Origin: Cryobacterium adonitolivorans
GTDB lineage: Bacteria; Actinomycetota; Actinomycetes; Actinomycetales; Microbacteriaceae
Reading direction: 5' to 3'
Assembly (NCBI RefSeq): GCF_004402695.1
Contig: NZ_SOFL01000002.1
Coordinates: 126,956 to 190,955, forward strand
DNA length: 64,000 nt
The notes beneath the pieces were generated by a model. That model saw only the letters and a program-made list of their open reading frames with translations. It searched no databases and was not told where the DNA came from. Made by a program: the position numbers and the translations under genes. Positions 1-8,291 of the stretch are shown here, in pieces. The stretch's first letter is position 1. Each line of letters starts with the position of its first letter.

Positions 1-542
1 AGGCCGGCCACCTGGGCACGGCTGTGCCGCGGCCGGTCGGCCAGCGGGTAGATCTCCCGCTCGGCGGGGTCGATGAACCACCGGTACACGCTGCTGCGGG
101 CCGGCCCGGTGTACCTGGAGTGGTCGCCGAGCAGCGCCGCGCCCAGCCAGTTCTGCGCCAGCGTCTCGCCGAGGCTGGAGAGGATCAGCGCCGGGGTCTC
201 CTCGAGCCGGTCGAAGACCCGCATCAGCGAGGGGGCAACGTGCGTGTCCAGCGGGGTGCGCGCGGGCACGTTGTGGCCGGCGAGGCGGTACAGGTAGTCA
301 CGCTCGTCGTTGCTCAGGCGCAGCGCCCGGGCCAGCGCCCCCAGCATCTGCTCGGATGGTTGCGGGCTGCGGGCCTGCTCCATCCGCACGTAGTAGTCCG
401 CGGACATCCCGGCCAGCGCGGCGACCTCCTCGCGGCGTAACCCGGGCACCAAGCGTCGCGGTCCCGCGGGAAGGCCGACGTCCTCAGGGCGGAGCCCGCT
501 CCGGCGGGAGCGGAGAAAATCGGCGAGGGCAGCTTGGTCCAT
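1..542 (-). CDS. XRE-family (MmyB-like) transcriptional regulator, partial
   Basis: The reading frame is open from an ATG at 540-542 to the left edge, so the C-terminus is missing. The visible 180 residues begin MDQAALADFLRSRR, then 'PGLRREEVAALAGMSADYYVRMEQ', the helix-turn-helix of XRE proteins, followed by the start of a MmyB-like ligand-binding domain ('NWLGAALLGDHSRYTGPARS', then the 'W-x-x-DP-x-ER' stretch). This domain layout is typical of actinobacterial regulators that control a neighbouring oxidoreductase. It diverges from the SDR gene at 644 with about 100 bp between the two starts, which is the usual place for its operator. The effector is unknown. Confidence 0.9.
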   Translation of the reverse strand, partial: MDQAALADFLRSRRSGLRPEDVGLPAGPRRLVPGLRREEVAALAGMSADYYVRMEQARSPQPSEQMLGALARALRLSNDERDYLYRLAGHNVPARTPLDTHVAPSLMRVFDRLEETPALILSSLGETLAQNWLGAALLGDHSRYTGPARSSVYRWFIDPAEREIYPLADRPRHSRAQVAG

Positions 543-643
543 GCCTCCATCATCCGCCACCGACGCGCCGCTCTCCAGGGACCGGCAGTCCTACGACAAC
601 GGCTCCTCTCCCACATCCGGTCGCCGCCCTGCACACTCGAATC

Positions 644-1390
644 ATGAATATCACCGGAAACACCATTTTCATCCCCGGCGCCACGTCGGGCATCGGACTC
701 GCCCTGGCCCTGCGACTGCAGGCCGCCGGCAACACCGTCGTGATCGGCGGGCGCCGCGCCGACGTGTTGCAGCGCCTCGCTGCCGAGCACGGTCTGTCGA
801 CCGTCACCATCGACACCACCGACCCCGCCTCCGTCCTGGCCGCTCGCGACCAGGTTCTGGCCGAGCACGTCGACCTGAACGTGCTCATCGCCATGGCCGG
901 GGTCATGAACGGCGAGGATGTGCGCGGGGCCGGCTTCCTGGCCGAAGCCGAACGCATCGTCGAGACCAACATCAATGGACCGCTGCGGCTGGTCGCGGCA
1001 TTCATCGAGCACCTGCAGACCCGCCCCGACGCCACCCTGATGACCGTGTCATCGGGTCTGGCGCACACCCCGCTGATGCACACCCCGACCTACAACGGCA
1101 CGAAGGCGTTCATCCACCAGTACAGCGAGACGATCCGGCTCCAGCTCGCGGGGAGCACGGTGCAAGTCATCGAGCTCGTGCCGCCGGCCGTGCAGACCGA
1201 ACTGATGGCGGGTAATTCGGTGAACGAGCACTTCATGCCGCTCGACGCCTTCGCCGACGAGGTCATGGACCTTCTCGAAGCCCAGCCCGACGCCCGGGAG
1301 ATCCTCGTTGACACCGTGAAATTCCTGCGGTTCGCGGAGGTTGAGGGACGCTACGCCGCCGCTGTCGCGACGCTGAACCCGGCCGCGTAG
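644..1390 (+). CDS. SDR family NAD(P)-dependent oxidoreductase
   Basis: A 248-residue classical short-chain dehydrogenase. The nucleotide-binding motif GATSGIG lies at residues 12-18. The central 'IAMAGVM' replaces the usual NNAG-type motif, an 'SSG' catalytic serine region follows, and the YxxxK pair is Tyr150/Lys154 in 'YNGTKAF'. The DltE-like sequence suggests a soluble cytoplasmic reductase of unknown substrate. The ATG at 644 is chosen because upstream in-frame sequence is not conserved-looking and the Rossmann motif then sits at the normal distance. The divergent XRE/MmyB regulator is its probable controller (inference from gene order). Confidence 0.9.
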   Translation: MNITGNTIFIPGATSGIGLALALRLQAAGNTVVIGGRRADVLQRLAAEHGLSTVTIDTTDPASVLAARDQVLAEHVDLNVLIAMAGVMNGEDVRGAGFLAEAERIVETNINGPLRLVAAFIEHLQTRPDATLMTVSSGLAHTPLMHTPTYNGTKAFIHQYSETIRLQLAGSTVQVIELVPPAVQTELMAGNSVNEHFMPLDAFADEVMDLLEAQPDAREILVDTVKFLRFAEVEGRYAAAVATLNPAA

Positions 1391-1495
1391 CAGGGCCGCG
1401 CACGCCCCGGACCGGGCCCAGCGATGGATGCGCCGGGGCAGGCGGAGATCGCGAGGTCGTGAGTGGTGCCCGGTGAATCGCCGGCGTAGACCGGA

Positions 1496-1873
1496 TCAGC
1501 TCGGGGCGGCGCCCCGGAACGCGCGGATGATCTGCGCGAGCGCCAGCCCGACGGCCGTGATCACGGGCACGGCAACCACCATCAGGGCGATGCGGTTGGG
1601 TCGGAACTCCAGGCCGTCCGGTCCGCCGACGTAGGCGCCGATTGGCACCGCGTAGCCACCGCCACCGCCGCCTCGCCCTTCACCGACACCCATGCCCGCC
1701 GGACCCAGGCCCCCGTCGGGCATCTCGCTGGTGCCCTCGCCGCCGCCGAAGCCAAAGCCGACGAGCGCGACGGGAACGAGGTCGTGGCCGCCCAATGTGG
1801 TCTTCTCGCCGTACGCCAACTTTGCGCCCCATGAAGGCACCGAATCCGCTAATTTCTCAATGAGGTTCGCCAT
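1496..1873 (-). CDS. GerW (YtfJ) family protein
   Basis: A 125-residue protein with the core seen in Bacillus YtfJ/GerW: 'KLAYGEKTTLGGHDLVPVA', a glycine-rich loop (GFGFGGGEG and a run of Gly around residues 68-73), then 'PIGAYVGGPDGLEFRPN'. The C-terminus (about residues 93-115) is a single hydrophobic helix, so the protein is probably membrane anchored. In Bacillus the family acts in spore germination, but it is widespread in non-sporulating actinobacteria, where its function is unknown. It stands alone between the SDR gene (convergent) and the TetR gene. Confidence 0.85.
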   Translation of the reverse strand: MANLIEKLADSVPSWGAKLAYGEKTTLGGHDLVPVALVGFGFGGGEGTSEMPDGGLGPAGMGVGEGRGGGGGGYAVPIGAYVGGPDGLEFRPNRIALMVVAVPVITAVGLALAQIIRAFRGAAPS

Positions 1874-1951
1874 GGAGCGACCGTACGCGGGTTCGCGGTT
1901 TCCGGATAGACGCCACCGGCCGCCAGCCTCAACTGAAGCCGACGGCTCCGG

Positions 1952-2605
1952 TCACGGGAGGTCATGGGCGAGAATCGGGTCGCGCGGCTCGAGAACCGAG
2001 GCGACGATGGCCTCGATCGCGAATTCGCTCGCCTTGGCCAGGTCGACGTTGGTGGGATCCAGCAGCCACTGAACCTGGAGTCCGTCCATTACCGCCAGGA
2101 CCGCGGCGGACGCCAGGGCGATGGTCTCTGGTGGCACGATGCCACGTTCCGCGCACATCACCTCGAAGGCGTGCAGTGCCTCCGCGCGGAGAGTGCGGTA
2201 CCGGTCCATGAAGAACTCGCGGGCGGGATGGTCGTCGGTGACCGATTCGGCCGACAACACCACGAAGGCCTGCACAATGCCGGCTCGCTGAGCGTTGGTG
2301 AAGGCCGTGGTGACCAGGTGTCGGAAGAACTCGATGCCGTCGGGGATGTGCTGCCCGGCCAGGTTCTGCACGTCGGTTTCATCGCGGAAGAGCAACACCT
2401 CCATGAGGAGCTGATCCTTCGAGCCGAAGTGATGCAGGATCCCCGGATGGGTCATGTTGACCTGCTCGGCGATGTCGGAGAGCGTGCCGTTGGTGTAGCC
2501 CTTGCTGCCGAAGATCTCGGCGGCGGCTTCCAGAATCTCCCGGCGGCGCGCGAGGGTCTGCGGGCGGGGGTGTGACTGTCGTCGTGCCGTAACCATCCGG
2601 GTCAT
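1952..2605 (-). CDS. TetR/AcrR family transcriptional regulator
   Basis: About 217 residues. The N-terminal HTH is clear: 'RREILEAAAEIFGSKGYTNGTLSDIAEQ' followed by 'HPGILHHFGSKDQLL', the recognition helix pattern of TetR repressors. The rest is an all-helical ligand domain. GTG 2608, ATG 2605 and ATG 2596 are all possible starts; ATG 2605 is chosen because a weak purine-rich site precedes it. The gene diverges from the Opp-type ABC/beta-glucosidase operon, and a palindrome sits between them at 2678-2699. Control of that operon by this protein is inferred. TetR is an unusual regulator for a sugar operon, where LacI proteins are more common. Confidence 0.9.
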   Translation of the reverse strand: MTRMVTARRQSHPRPQTLARRREILEAAAEIFGSKGYTNGTLSDIAEQVNMTHPGILHHFGSKDQLLMEVLLFRDETDVQNLAGQHIPDGIEFFRHLVTTAFTNAQRAGIVQAFVVLSAESVTDDHPAREFFMDRYRTLRAEALHAFEVMCAERGIVPPETIALASAAVLAVMDGLQVQWLLDPTNVDLAKASEFAIEAIVASVLEPRDPILAHDLP

Positions 2606-2671
2606 CACCTATGCCGTCTCAGAGTCGATGTACCGAATTCTACGCACTGCACGCCCCGCGGAAATCAGTTC

Positions 2672-2700
2672 TTGAATACTTACTGACAAGGCGGTAAGTT
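2672..2700 (+). promoter_or_regulatory. Promoter with overlapping palindromic operator (probable TetR site)
   Basis: A -35-like TTGAAT (2672-2677) and a -10-like TAAGTT (2695-2700) are 17 bp apart and point towards the solute-binding-protein gene. Over them lies the inverted repeat ACTTACTG (2678-2685) / CGGTAAGT (2692-2699), 7 of 8 arm positions paired, spacer 6 bp. Its position between the divergent TetR gene and the operon fits a TetR operator. Confidence 0.6.
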
Positions 2701-2831
2701 TTACCTGCTACCAACTCAAGGGCGAGAAGTTGCCCGCCGGGGGACTCCCGGTGCCCTGGGTTCTTGCATTCACACAGCGCTATCCGTGTCGCGGCAGCTC
2801 TGCCAGACACCTAATCTCGAAGGAGAGATTC

Positions 2832-4487
2832 ATGAGGGTGAAAACCACATTGGTCGCCATGGGGCTGGTGGCCGCGTTCGCGGTCACGGGCTGCTCGGGT
2901 GCCAACAACAGCAGCACTCCCGAAAGCGGAGCGTCACTGACGATCGCGAAGCCGGACGGAGCGATTGCCACCGAATCCAACAACCCGTGGGTCGGTGAAT
3001 CGTCCGGGAACAAGCTCGGCTACATCAACGCCATCCTGGAACCGCTCGGCATCGTCAACCTCATCAGTCCCAGCGACGAGGTGAAGCCCTGGCTCGCGTC
3101 AGAGATCACCTGGGCCGCCGACTTCAAGGCAGTGACCCTCGTCGCCCGCGACGGCGTGACCTGGAACGACGGCGAGGACTTCACCGCCGAAGACATCGCG
3201 TTCACCTTCACCATGTTCAAGGACAACCCCGAACTGGACACCGCGGCCCTGGGCATCACGGATGTGGCCCTGGACGGGTCCAGCGTGACCGTCAGCTTCG
3301 CGGGCTCGATGTTCTCCAAGCAGGACAAGGTGCTGCACAAGCTCATCGTTCCCCAGCACATCTGGGAGAGCGTGGACGACCCCGCCACCTTCGAGAACCC
3401 GAACCCGGTGGGCACCGGACCGTACGTGCTCAGCCAGTTCGACACCCAGAGTGTGGAACTGACCGCCCGCGACGACTACTGGGGCGGCGAACTGGCCGTG
3501 CCCACCCTCTTTTACGTGTCGTACAACGACAACACCGCCCTCACCACGGCCCTCGCCAACGGCGACGCCGACTGGGCGCAGGCCTTCATCCCCAACGTGC
3601 AGTCCGCGTACGTGGACAAGGACCCGGAGCACAACGTCTATTGGGCGGCCGCCGGACTGGCCGTCGACACGATGTTCGTCAACACCGAGACCAAGCCGTT
3701 CAACGACGTCGCCTTCCGCCAGGCGATGAACCTCGTGATCGACCGTGATCAGTACGCCGAGATCGCCCGAGAAGGCAGCGTGCCCGTGGTCAGTTCCGTC
3801 ACCGGCCTGCCGACCCCCGTTGGCGACCCGTACATCTCCGCCGAGTACGAGAACGTGTCATACGAGGTCGACCTGGATGCCGCCAAGAGCATTTTGACGG
3901 ATGCCGGCTACACCTGGAGCGAGAAGGTTCTCGTCGACCCGTCCGGCGCACCGGTCAGCTTCGCCCTCTCGGTGCCGCAGGGCTGGAATGACTACGTGAC
4001 CGGCATCAGCCTCATCGCTGACGCGGCCAAGACCCTCGGCGTCGAGGCGACGGTGAACACCCCGGACTCCGACAGCTGGTGGGAAGCCAAGGGAACCGGC
4101 GACTTCCAGGCGATACTGCACTGGACCGACACCGGCGCCACCCCGTACGACCTGTACAGCGACATCATGGACGGCCGGTGGCTCAAGCCGCTGGGCGAGA
4201 GCGCCGACTTCAACTTCGGACGCTTCGACAGCCCGGAGGCCACGGCGGCGCTGAGCGAGTACACGAACGCCGCTGACGACGCCACTCGCGCCGCAGCACT
4301 CGCGACGGTGCAGAAGATCTTCGTAGACGAGGTGCCGTCGATGCCCGTGGGAACCCGCCCCTTCATCGGCGCCTACAACACGCGCAGCTACACCGGCTGG
4401 CCCGGCGAGGACAACCCGTACGCGCCGGCCGACCCGACCCAGCCGACGTCGGTGCTGATCCTGACCGAACTCGAAGCCGCCGAGTAA
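2832..4487 (+). CDS. ABC transporter solute-binding lipoprotein, family 5 (SBP_bac_5)
   Basis: A 551-residue lipoprotein. The first 21 residues form a signal peptide with lipobox AVTGC (Cys21), followed by a Ser/Asn-rich linker. The remainder has the family-5 fold used for oligopeptides, nickel and, in many actinobacteria and Thermotogales, oligosaccharides ('LASEITWAADFKAVTLV', 'PVGTGPYVLSQFD', 'FRQAMNLVIDRDQYA'). A strong ribosome site (AAGGAGAG) precedes ATG 2832. It is the first gene of an operon with two ATPases, two permeases and a GH3 enzyme, so a beta-linked oligosaccharide is the probable ligand. This is inferred from context; a peptide ligand cannot be excluded. Confidence 0.92.
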   Translation: MRVKTTLVAMGLVAAFAVTGCSGANNSSTPESGASLTIAKPDGAIATESNNPWVGESSGNKLGYINAILEPLGIVNLISPSDEVKPWLASEITWAADFKAVTLVARDGVTWNDGEDFTAEDIAFTFTMFKDNPELDTAALGITDVALDGSSVTVSFAGSMFSKQDKVLHKLIVPQHIWESVDDPATFENPNPVGTGPYVLSQFDTQSVELTARDDYWGGELAVPTLFYVSYNDNTALTTALANGDADWAQAFIPNVQSAYVDKDPEHNVYWAAAGLAVDTMFVNTETKPFNDVAFRQAMNLVIDRDQYAEIAREGSVPVVSSVTGLPTPVGDPYISAEYENVSYEVDLDAAKSILTDAGYTWSEKVLVDPSGAPVSFALSVPQGWNDYVTGISLIADAAKTLGVEATVNTPDSDSWWEAKGTGDFQAILHWTDTGATPYDLYSDIMDGRWLKPLGESADFNFGRFDSPEATAALSEYTNAADDATRAAALATVQKIFVDEVPSMPVGTRPFIGAYNTRSYTGWPGEDNPYAPADPTQPTSVLILTELEAAE

Positions 4488-4506
4488 CCCGGCCGCATCT
4501 CGCACT

Positions 4507-4541
4507 CCATCGGGCGGGGGAGTTTTTCCTCCGCCCGGTGG
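4507..4541 (+). terminator. Intra-operon hairpin after the solute-binding-protein gene
   Basis: A GC-rich stem, CCATCGGGCGG paired with CCGCCCGGTGG around a loop containing TTTTT, lies in the 97-bp gap between the binding-protein gene and the first ATPase. Such hairpins commonly stabilise or partly terminate transcripts so that the binding protein is made in excess. No U-run follows the stem, so a full terminator is unlikely. Confidence 0.45.
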
Positions 4542-4584
4542 CCTCACTCGGGCGTTCCACACCACGAAAGAGCCGTAACCATCC

Positions 4585-5454
4585 ATGACTACCGACGATC
4601 TCCTGACGGTCTCCCAGTTCAGTGTTTCGTACGACGTGACTCCACCCGTGGAGGCCGTGCGAGACGTATCCCTCACCGTGCGCCGAGGCGAGATCCTCGG
4701 TCTCGCCGGCGAATCCGGCTGCGGCAAGACCACACTCGCCTACGGCATCCAGCGGCTGCTCAAGCCGCCCGCCGTGATCACCTCCGGCTCCGCCGTCTTC
4801 CACGATGAATCCGGCGAGGACTTCGACATCAACACGATGGACGAAACCCAAATGCGCGCCTTCCGGTGGGAGAAGGCCTCCATGGTCTTCCAGGGCGCGA
4901 TGAACGCGCTCAACCCGATCATCACAATCGGCGCGCAGCTACAAGACGTCTTCTCCACCCACCGACCCGCGATGTCGCGCACCGAACGGCGGGCGGAGGC
5001 CGGGCGGTTGCTCGACATCGTCGGTGTCGGCAGCGGCCGGCTGCGCTCCTACCCGCACGAACTCTCCGGCGGGATGCGGCAGCGGGTGATGATCGCGATG
5101 GCGCTGGCCCTCAAACCCCAGCTGATGATCATGGACGAGCCCACCACCGCGCTGGACGTGCTCGTGCAGCGGGAGATCATCGAGCAGATCTCCGACCTGC
5201 GCCGGGAGTTCGGCTTCTCGGTGATCTTCATCACCCACGACCTTCCGCTGCTCCTGGAGATCTCCGACCGGATCGCGGTGATGCGGGAAGGCCGCATCGT
5301 GGAAATCGACACCGCTCGCAACCTCTACCAGAACCCCACCCACGACTACACCCGTCGGCTGCTGGCCTCCTTCCCGAGCCTGACCGGCGAACGCGGCGGC
5401 TTCGTGCGGCGACCCGGCGAGCCCGCGCTCGCCGTCGAAGCAGGGAGCATCTGA
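4585..5454 (+). CDS. ABC transporter ATP-binding protein (DppD/OppD type)
   Basis: 289 residues. The Walker A motif GESGCGKTT is at residues 42-50, the Q-loop region 'MVFQGAMNALNP' follows, the signature LSGGMRQRV is near residue 159, Walker B 'LMIMDEPTTALD' near 183, and the H-loop 'FITHDL' near 216. The C-terminal 'NPTHDYTRRLLASFP' is the OppD/DppD-type tail. It energises import through the two downstream permeases as a heterodimer with the next gene product. Its stop codon overlaps the next start (ATGA at 5454), indicating translational coupling. Confidence 0.93.
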   Translation: MTTDDLLTVSQFSVSYDVTPPVEAVRDVSLTVRRGEILGLAGESGCGKTTLAYGIQRLLKPPAVITSGSAVFHDESGEDFDINTMDETQMRAFRWEKASMVFQGAMNALNPIITIGAQLQDVFSTHRPAMSRTERRAEAGRLLDIVGVGSGRLRSYPHELSGGMRQRVMIAMALALKPQLMIMDEPTTALDVLVQREIIEQISDLRREFGFSVIFITHDLPLLLEISDRIAVMREGRIVEIDTARNLYQNPTHDYTRRLLASFPSLTGERGGFVRRPGEPALAVEAGSI

Positions 5455-6260
5455 TGACCACCCTCGAGTTCACAAACGTCTCGAAGAAGTACCGGGTGCG
5501 GGGATCCGGCGAACTACTCGCCCTCGACAAGGTCAACTTCACCCTCACCTCCGGGCAGACCATCGCCCTGGTCGGCCAGAGCGGCAGCGGCAAGTCCACC
5601 ATCGCCAAGATCCTCACCCAGCTCGAACGGGTCAGCTCCGGGCAGGTGCTGCTCGACGGTACCCCGATCCCCACTTGGGGGCGTCCGCTCCGGCGCTACC
5701 GGCAGACGGTGCGGATGGTGTTCCAGGACCCGTTCGCGTCCCTGAATCCGGCGCACACCATCCGTCACCACATAGAGCGGCCGCTTCGGCTGGACAAGGT
5801 CGTGCCCGCCGATCAGGTCGAGGAAGAGGTCTTCCGACTTCTCACCCGGGTGCGGCTCTCACCCGAGCAGACCATCGACCGGCGCCCGCACGAACTTTCC
5901 GGCGGCCAACGCCAGCGGGTGGCCATCGCCAGGGCCCTCGCGTCCCGGCCCAAGCTGCTCATCGCCGACGAGCCCGTCTCCATGCTCGACGTCTCCATCC
6001 GGCTCGAGGTGCTCAACCTGCTCGCCGAACTGCAGCGCGAAGCGAACCTTGGCGTGCTGTACATCACCCACGACCTCGCCACCGCCCGGCACTTCAGCGA
6101 CGAGATCATGGTGCTGCACCACGGCACGGTGGTCGAGCACGGCAAGGCCGATGACGTCATCCTGCACCCGCAGCACGCGTACACCCTCGCGCTGCGCAAT
6201 GCCTCTCCCGACCCGGAGAAGCACTTCGCGGCACCGACAACTCCAGGAGCCACCTCGTGA
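5454..6260 (+). CDS. ABC transporter ATP-binding protein (DppF/OppF type)
   Basis: 268 residues. Walker A GQSGSGKST is at residues 41-49. 'VFQDPFASLNP' (Q-loop), 'LSGGQRQRVAIARAL' (signature) and 'LIADEPVSMLDVS' (Walker B and D-loop) follow in the usual order. It is shorter than many OppF proteins because the C-terminal zinc/cysteine region is absent. The start ATG at 5454 overlaps the stop of the preceding ATPase, and its own stop overlaps the GTG of the permease gene at 6257. It is the second half of the nucleotide-binding dimer of this importer. Confidence 0.93.
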   Translation: MTTLEFTNVSKKYRVRGSGELLALDKVNFTLTSGQTIALVGQSGSGKSTIAKILTQLERVSSGQVLLDGTPIPTWGRPLRRYRQTVRMVFQDPFASLNPAHTIRHHIERPLRLDKVVPADQVEEEVFRLLTRVRLSPEQTIDRRPHELSGGQRQRVAIARALASRPKLLIADEPVSMLDVSIRLEVLNLLAELQREANLGVLYITHDLATARHFSDEIMVLHHGTVVEHGKADDVILHPQHAYTLALRNASPDPEKHFAAPTTPGATS

Positions 6261-7240
6261 GATTCTTCTTGCGCCGCACCGCGTTCTACGCCTTCACCGC
6301 CTGGGCCGCGATCACGATCAACTTCTTCCTGCCGCGCATGATGAAGGGCGACCCGGTCTCTGCCTACCTGCAGAAGAACCAGGGTCGCATCAGCCCGGAG
6401 GCCATCGACTCGCTTCGCACCTTGTTCGGGCTCGACTCGAACAAGAGCATGCTCGAGCAGTACATCGACTACTGGCAGTTGCTGTTCTCGGGTGACCTTG
6501 GCCGCTCGTTCTCGAAGGGCCTCGCCCCGGTGACGGATGTGATCGCCTCGGCCATCCCGTGGACCGTCGGCCTGGTCGGCATCGCCACGGTGGTCTCGTT
6601 CGTGGTCGGCACCGCGATCGGTGCGTTCATCGGCTGGCGCCGCGGCAGCAGGGCGGACGGGATCGTTCCCGTGGCAACCTTCTTCTCCACGGTGCCGTAC
6701 TTCTGGATGGGCCTGATCGCCATCGCGATCTTCTCCACCACCCTGGGCTGGTTCCCCGCGTCGCACGCCTACGACAAGGGGTCCCAACCCAGCTTCACGC
6801 TGGAGTTCGCCGGCCAGGTGATCCAGCACGGCTTCCTGCCCGCGCTGACGCTGGTGATCGGGTCGCTCGGCGGCTGGATCCTGGGCATGCGCAACATGAT
6901 GATCACGGTCCTCGACGAGGACTACGTCACCGTGGCGCAGGCCAAGGGGCTCCGACCGTCCCGCGTGCTGGTCAACTACGCCGCCCGCAACGCCTCGCTG
7001 CCTCAGTTGTCGAGCTTCGCGATGTCGCTCGGCTTCATCGTGGGCGGCACCCTGGTGATGGAACTCGTCTTCTCCTACCCGGGCGCCGGCAAATTGCTCC
7101 TGGACGCGACGACGGCCAAGGACTACCCGCTGATGCAGGGGCTGTTCCTCGTGATCACGCTGGCGGTGCTCGTCGCCAACATCCTCGCCGATGTCGCCTA
7201 CGCGATCCTCGACCCGCGCACCCGCCAGATGGAGGCCTGA
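6257..7240 (+). CDS. ABC transporter permease (DppB/OppB type)
   Basis: 327 residues with about six membrane helices. It starts 'MRFFLRRTAFYAFTAWAAITINFFLPRMMKGDP', the N-terminal helix and 'P-R-x-x-x-G-D-P' motif of OppB-type permeases. The cytoplasmic EAA loop is around 'AQAKGLRPSRVLVNYAARNA'. The GTG start overlaps the preceding stop (GTGA), and the next permease starts 4 bp after its stop. With the following gene it forms the membrane channel of the importer. Confidence 0.93.
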   Translation: MRFFLRRTAFYAFTAWAAITINFFLPRMMKGDPVSAYLQKNQGRISPEAIDSLRTLFGLDSNKSMLEQYIDYWQLLFSGDLGRSFSKGLAPVTDVIASAIPWTVGLVGIATVVSFVVGTAIGAFIGWRRGSRADGIVPVATFFSTVPYFWMGLIAIAIFSTTLGWFPASHAYDKGSQPSFTLEFAGQVIQHGFLPALTLVIGSLGGWILGMRNMMITVLDEDYVTVAQAKGLRPSRVLVNYAARNASLPQLSSFAMSLGFIVGGTLVMELVFSYPGAGKLLLDATTAKDYPLMQGLFLVITLAVLVANILADVAYAILDPRTRQMEA

Positions 7241-7243
7241 GCC

Positions 7244-8281
7244 ATGACGTTCCCGAACCCCGTAGCCACAGCGGTTCCCGCGCTTCTGCCCGGCCGCACC
7301 CGCCAGCGCACGGCCCTGAGCCGGCTGGGCCAGACCTTCGCGATGTTCCGCAACGGCAAGTCCCTCGCGGGGCTGAGCATCCTGGGCGTCTTCGTGCTGA
7401 TTGCGATCTTCGGCGACTGGATCGCCCCGTACGGCCCGCTCGAGAAGGACTTCACGGCCCTGCGGCAACCACCGTCGTGGGTGCACTGGCTGGGCACCAC
7501 GCACATGGGCGAGGATGTGCTCAGCCAAATCATCTACGGCACCCGCGGTGTGCTGGTGGTCGGCTTCACCGCCGGCGTCATCGCCACGGTCATCGCCGTC
7601 GCCATCGGGGTGACGGCCGGTTACGTCACCGGCTGGCGCAGCGAATCGTTGTCCGCCCTGACCAATGTGTTCCTGGTCATCCCCGGACTGCCGCTGATCA
7701 TCATCATCGCCTCACAATATGAGAACCCCAGCCTGCTGCTGATCTCCTCGGTGCTCGCCATCACCGGCTGGGCCTGGGGTGGCCGGGTGTTGCGCGCCCA
7801 AACCATGTCGCTGCGCAACCGCGACTTCATCCAGGCCGCACGCGCCAACGGGGAGCCGCTGTACCGCATCATCGCGGTGGAGATGCTGCCCAACCTCACG
7901 GCGATCATCGCGTCGAGTTTCGTGGGCACCGTGATTGCCGCGGTCCTGGGCCTCACCACCCTGGCGTTCATCGGCGTCATCCCGATCACCAACCTGAACT
8001 GGGGAACGATCCTGTTCTGGGCCCAGCAGAACGGGGCGTTCCCCGATTTCTGGTGGTGGTACGTGCCGGCCGGCCTGTGCATCGCCCTGCTGGGCATGGC
8101 ACTGTCGCTGATCAATTTCGGCATCGACGAGTACGTGAATCCTCGCCTGCGTTCAGCTGGCGAGCGGGCCCGTGCCATGCGCAAGAAGGGCTTCGTGCTC
8201 TCGGACACCGCCACGGCCGTGCGCCCCCGCCCCAGCACCTCAACAGATCCAGGCGTGACCCACGCCGGCACCAAGCAGTAG
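7244..8281 (+). CDS. ABC transporter permease (DppC/OppC type)
   Basis: 345 residues. A cytoplasmic N-terminal segment leads into the first helix ('LAGLSILGVFVLIAIFGDWI'). A periplasmic stretch with 'HWLGTTHMGEDVLSQIIYGTR' corresponds to the conserved 'G-T-D-x-x-G-R-D' region of OppC proteins. The EAA loop is 'FIQAARANGEPLYRIIAVEM'. The C-terminus carries an unusually long polar tail of about 40 residues after the last helix. It pairs with the upstream permease. Confidence 0.92.
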   Translation: MTFPNPVATAVPALLPGRTRQRTALSRLGQTFAMFRNGKSLAGLSILGVFVLIAIFGDWIAPYGPLEKDFTALRQPPSWVHWLGTTHMGEDVLSQIIYGTRGVLVVGFTAGVIATVIAVAIGVTAGYVTGWRSESLSALTNVFLVIPGLPLIIIIASQYENPSLLLISSVLAITGWAWGGRVLRAQTMSLRNRDFIQAARANGEPLYRIIAVEMLPNLTAIIASSFVGTVIAAVLGLTTLAFIGVIPITNLNWGTILFWAQQNGAFPDFWWWYVPAGLCIALLGMALSLINFGIDEYVNPRLRSAGERARAMRKKGFVLSDTATAVRPRPSTSTDPGVTHAGTKQ

Positions 8282-8291
8282 GAGATTCATC

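Noticed and set aside
5813..7528. 571-codon minus-strand frame opposite the ABC genes
   Set aside because: It overlaps three real genes of the importer operon and has no recognisable domain.
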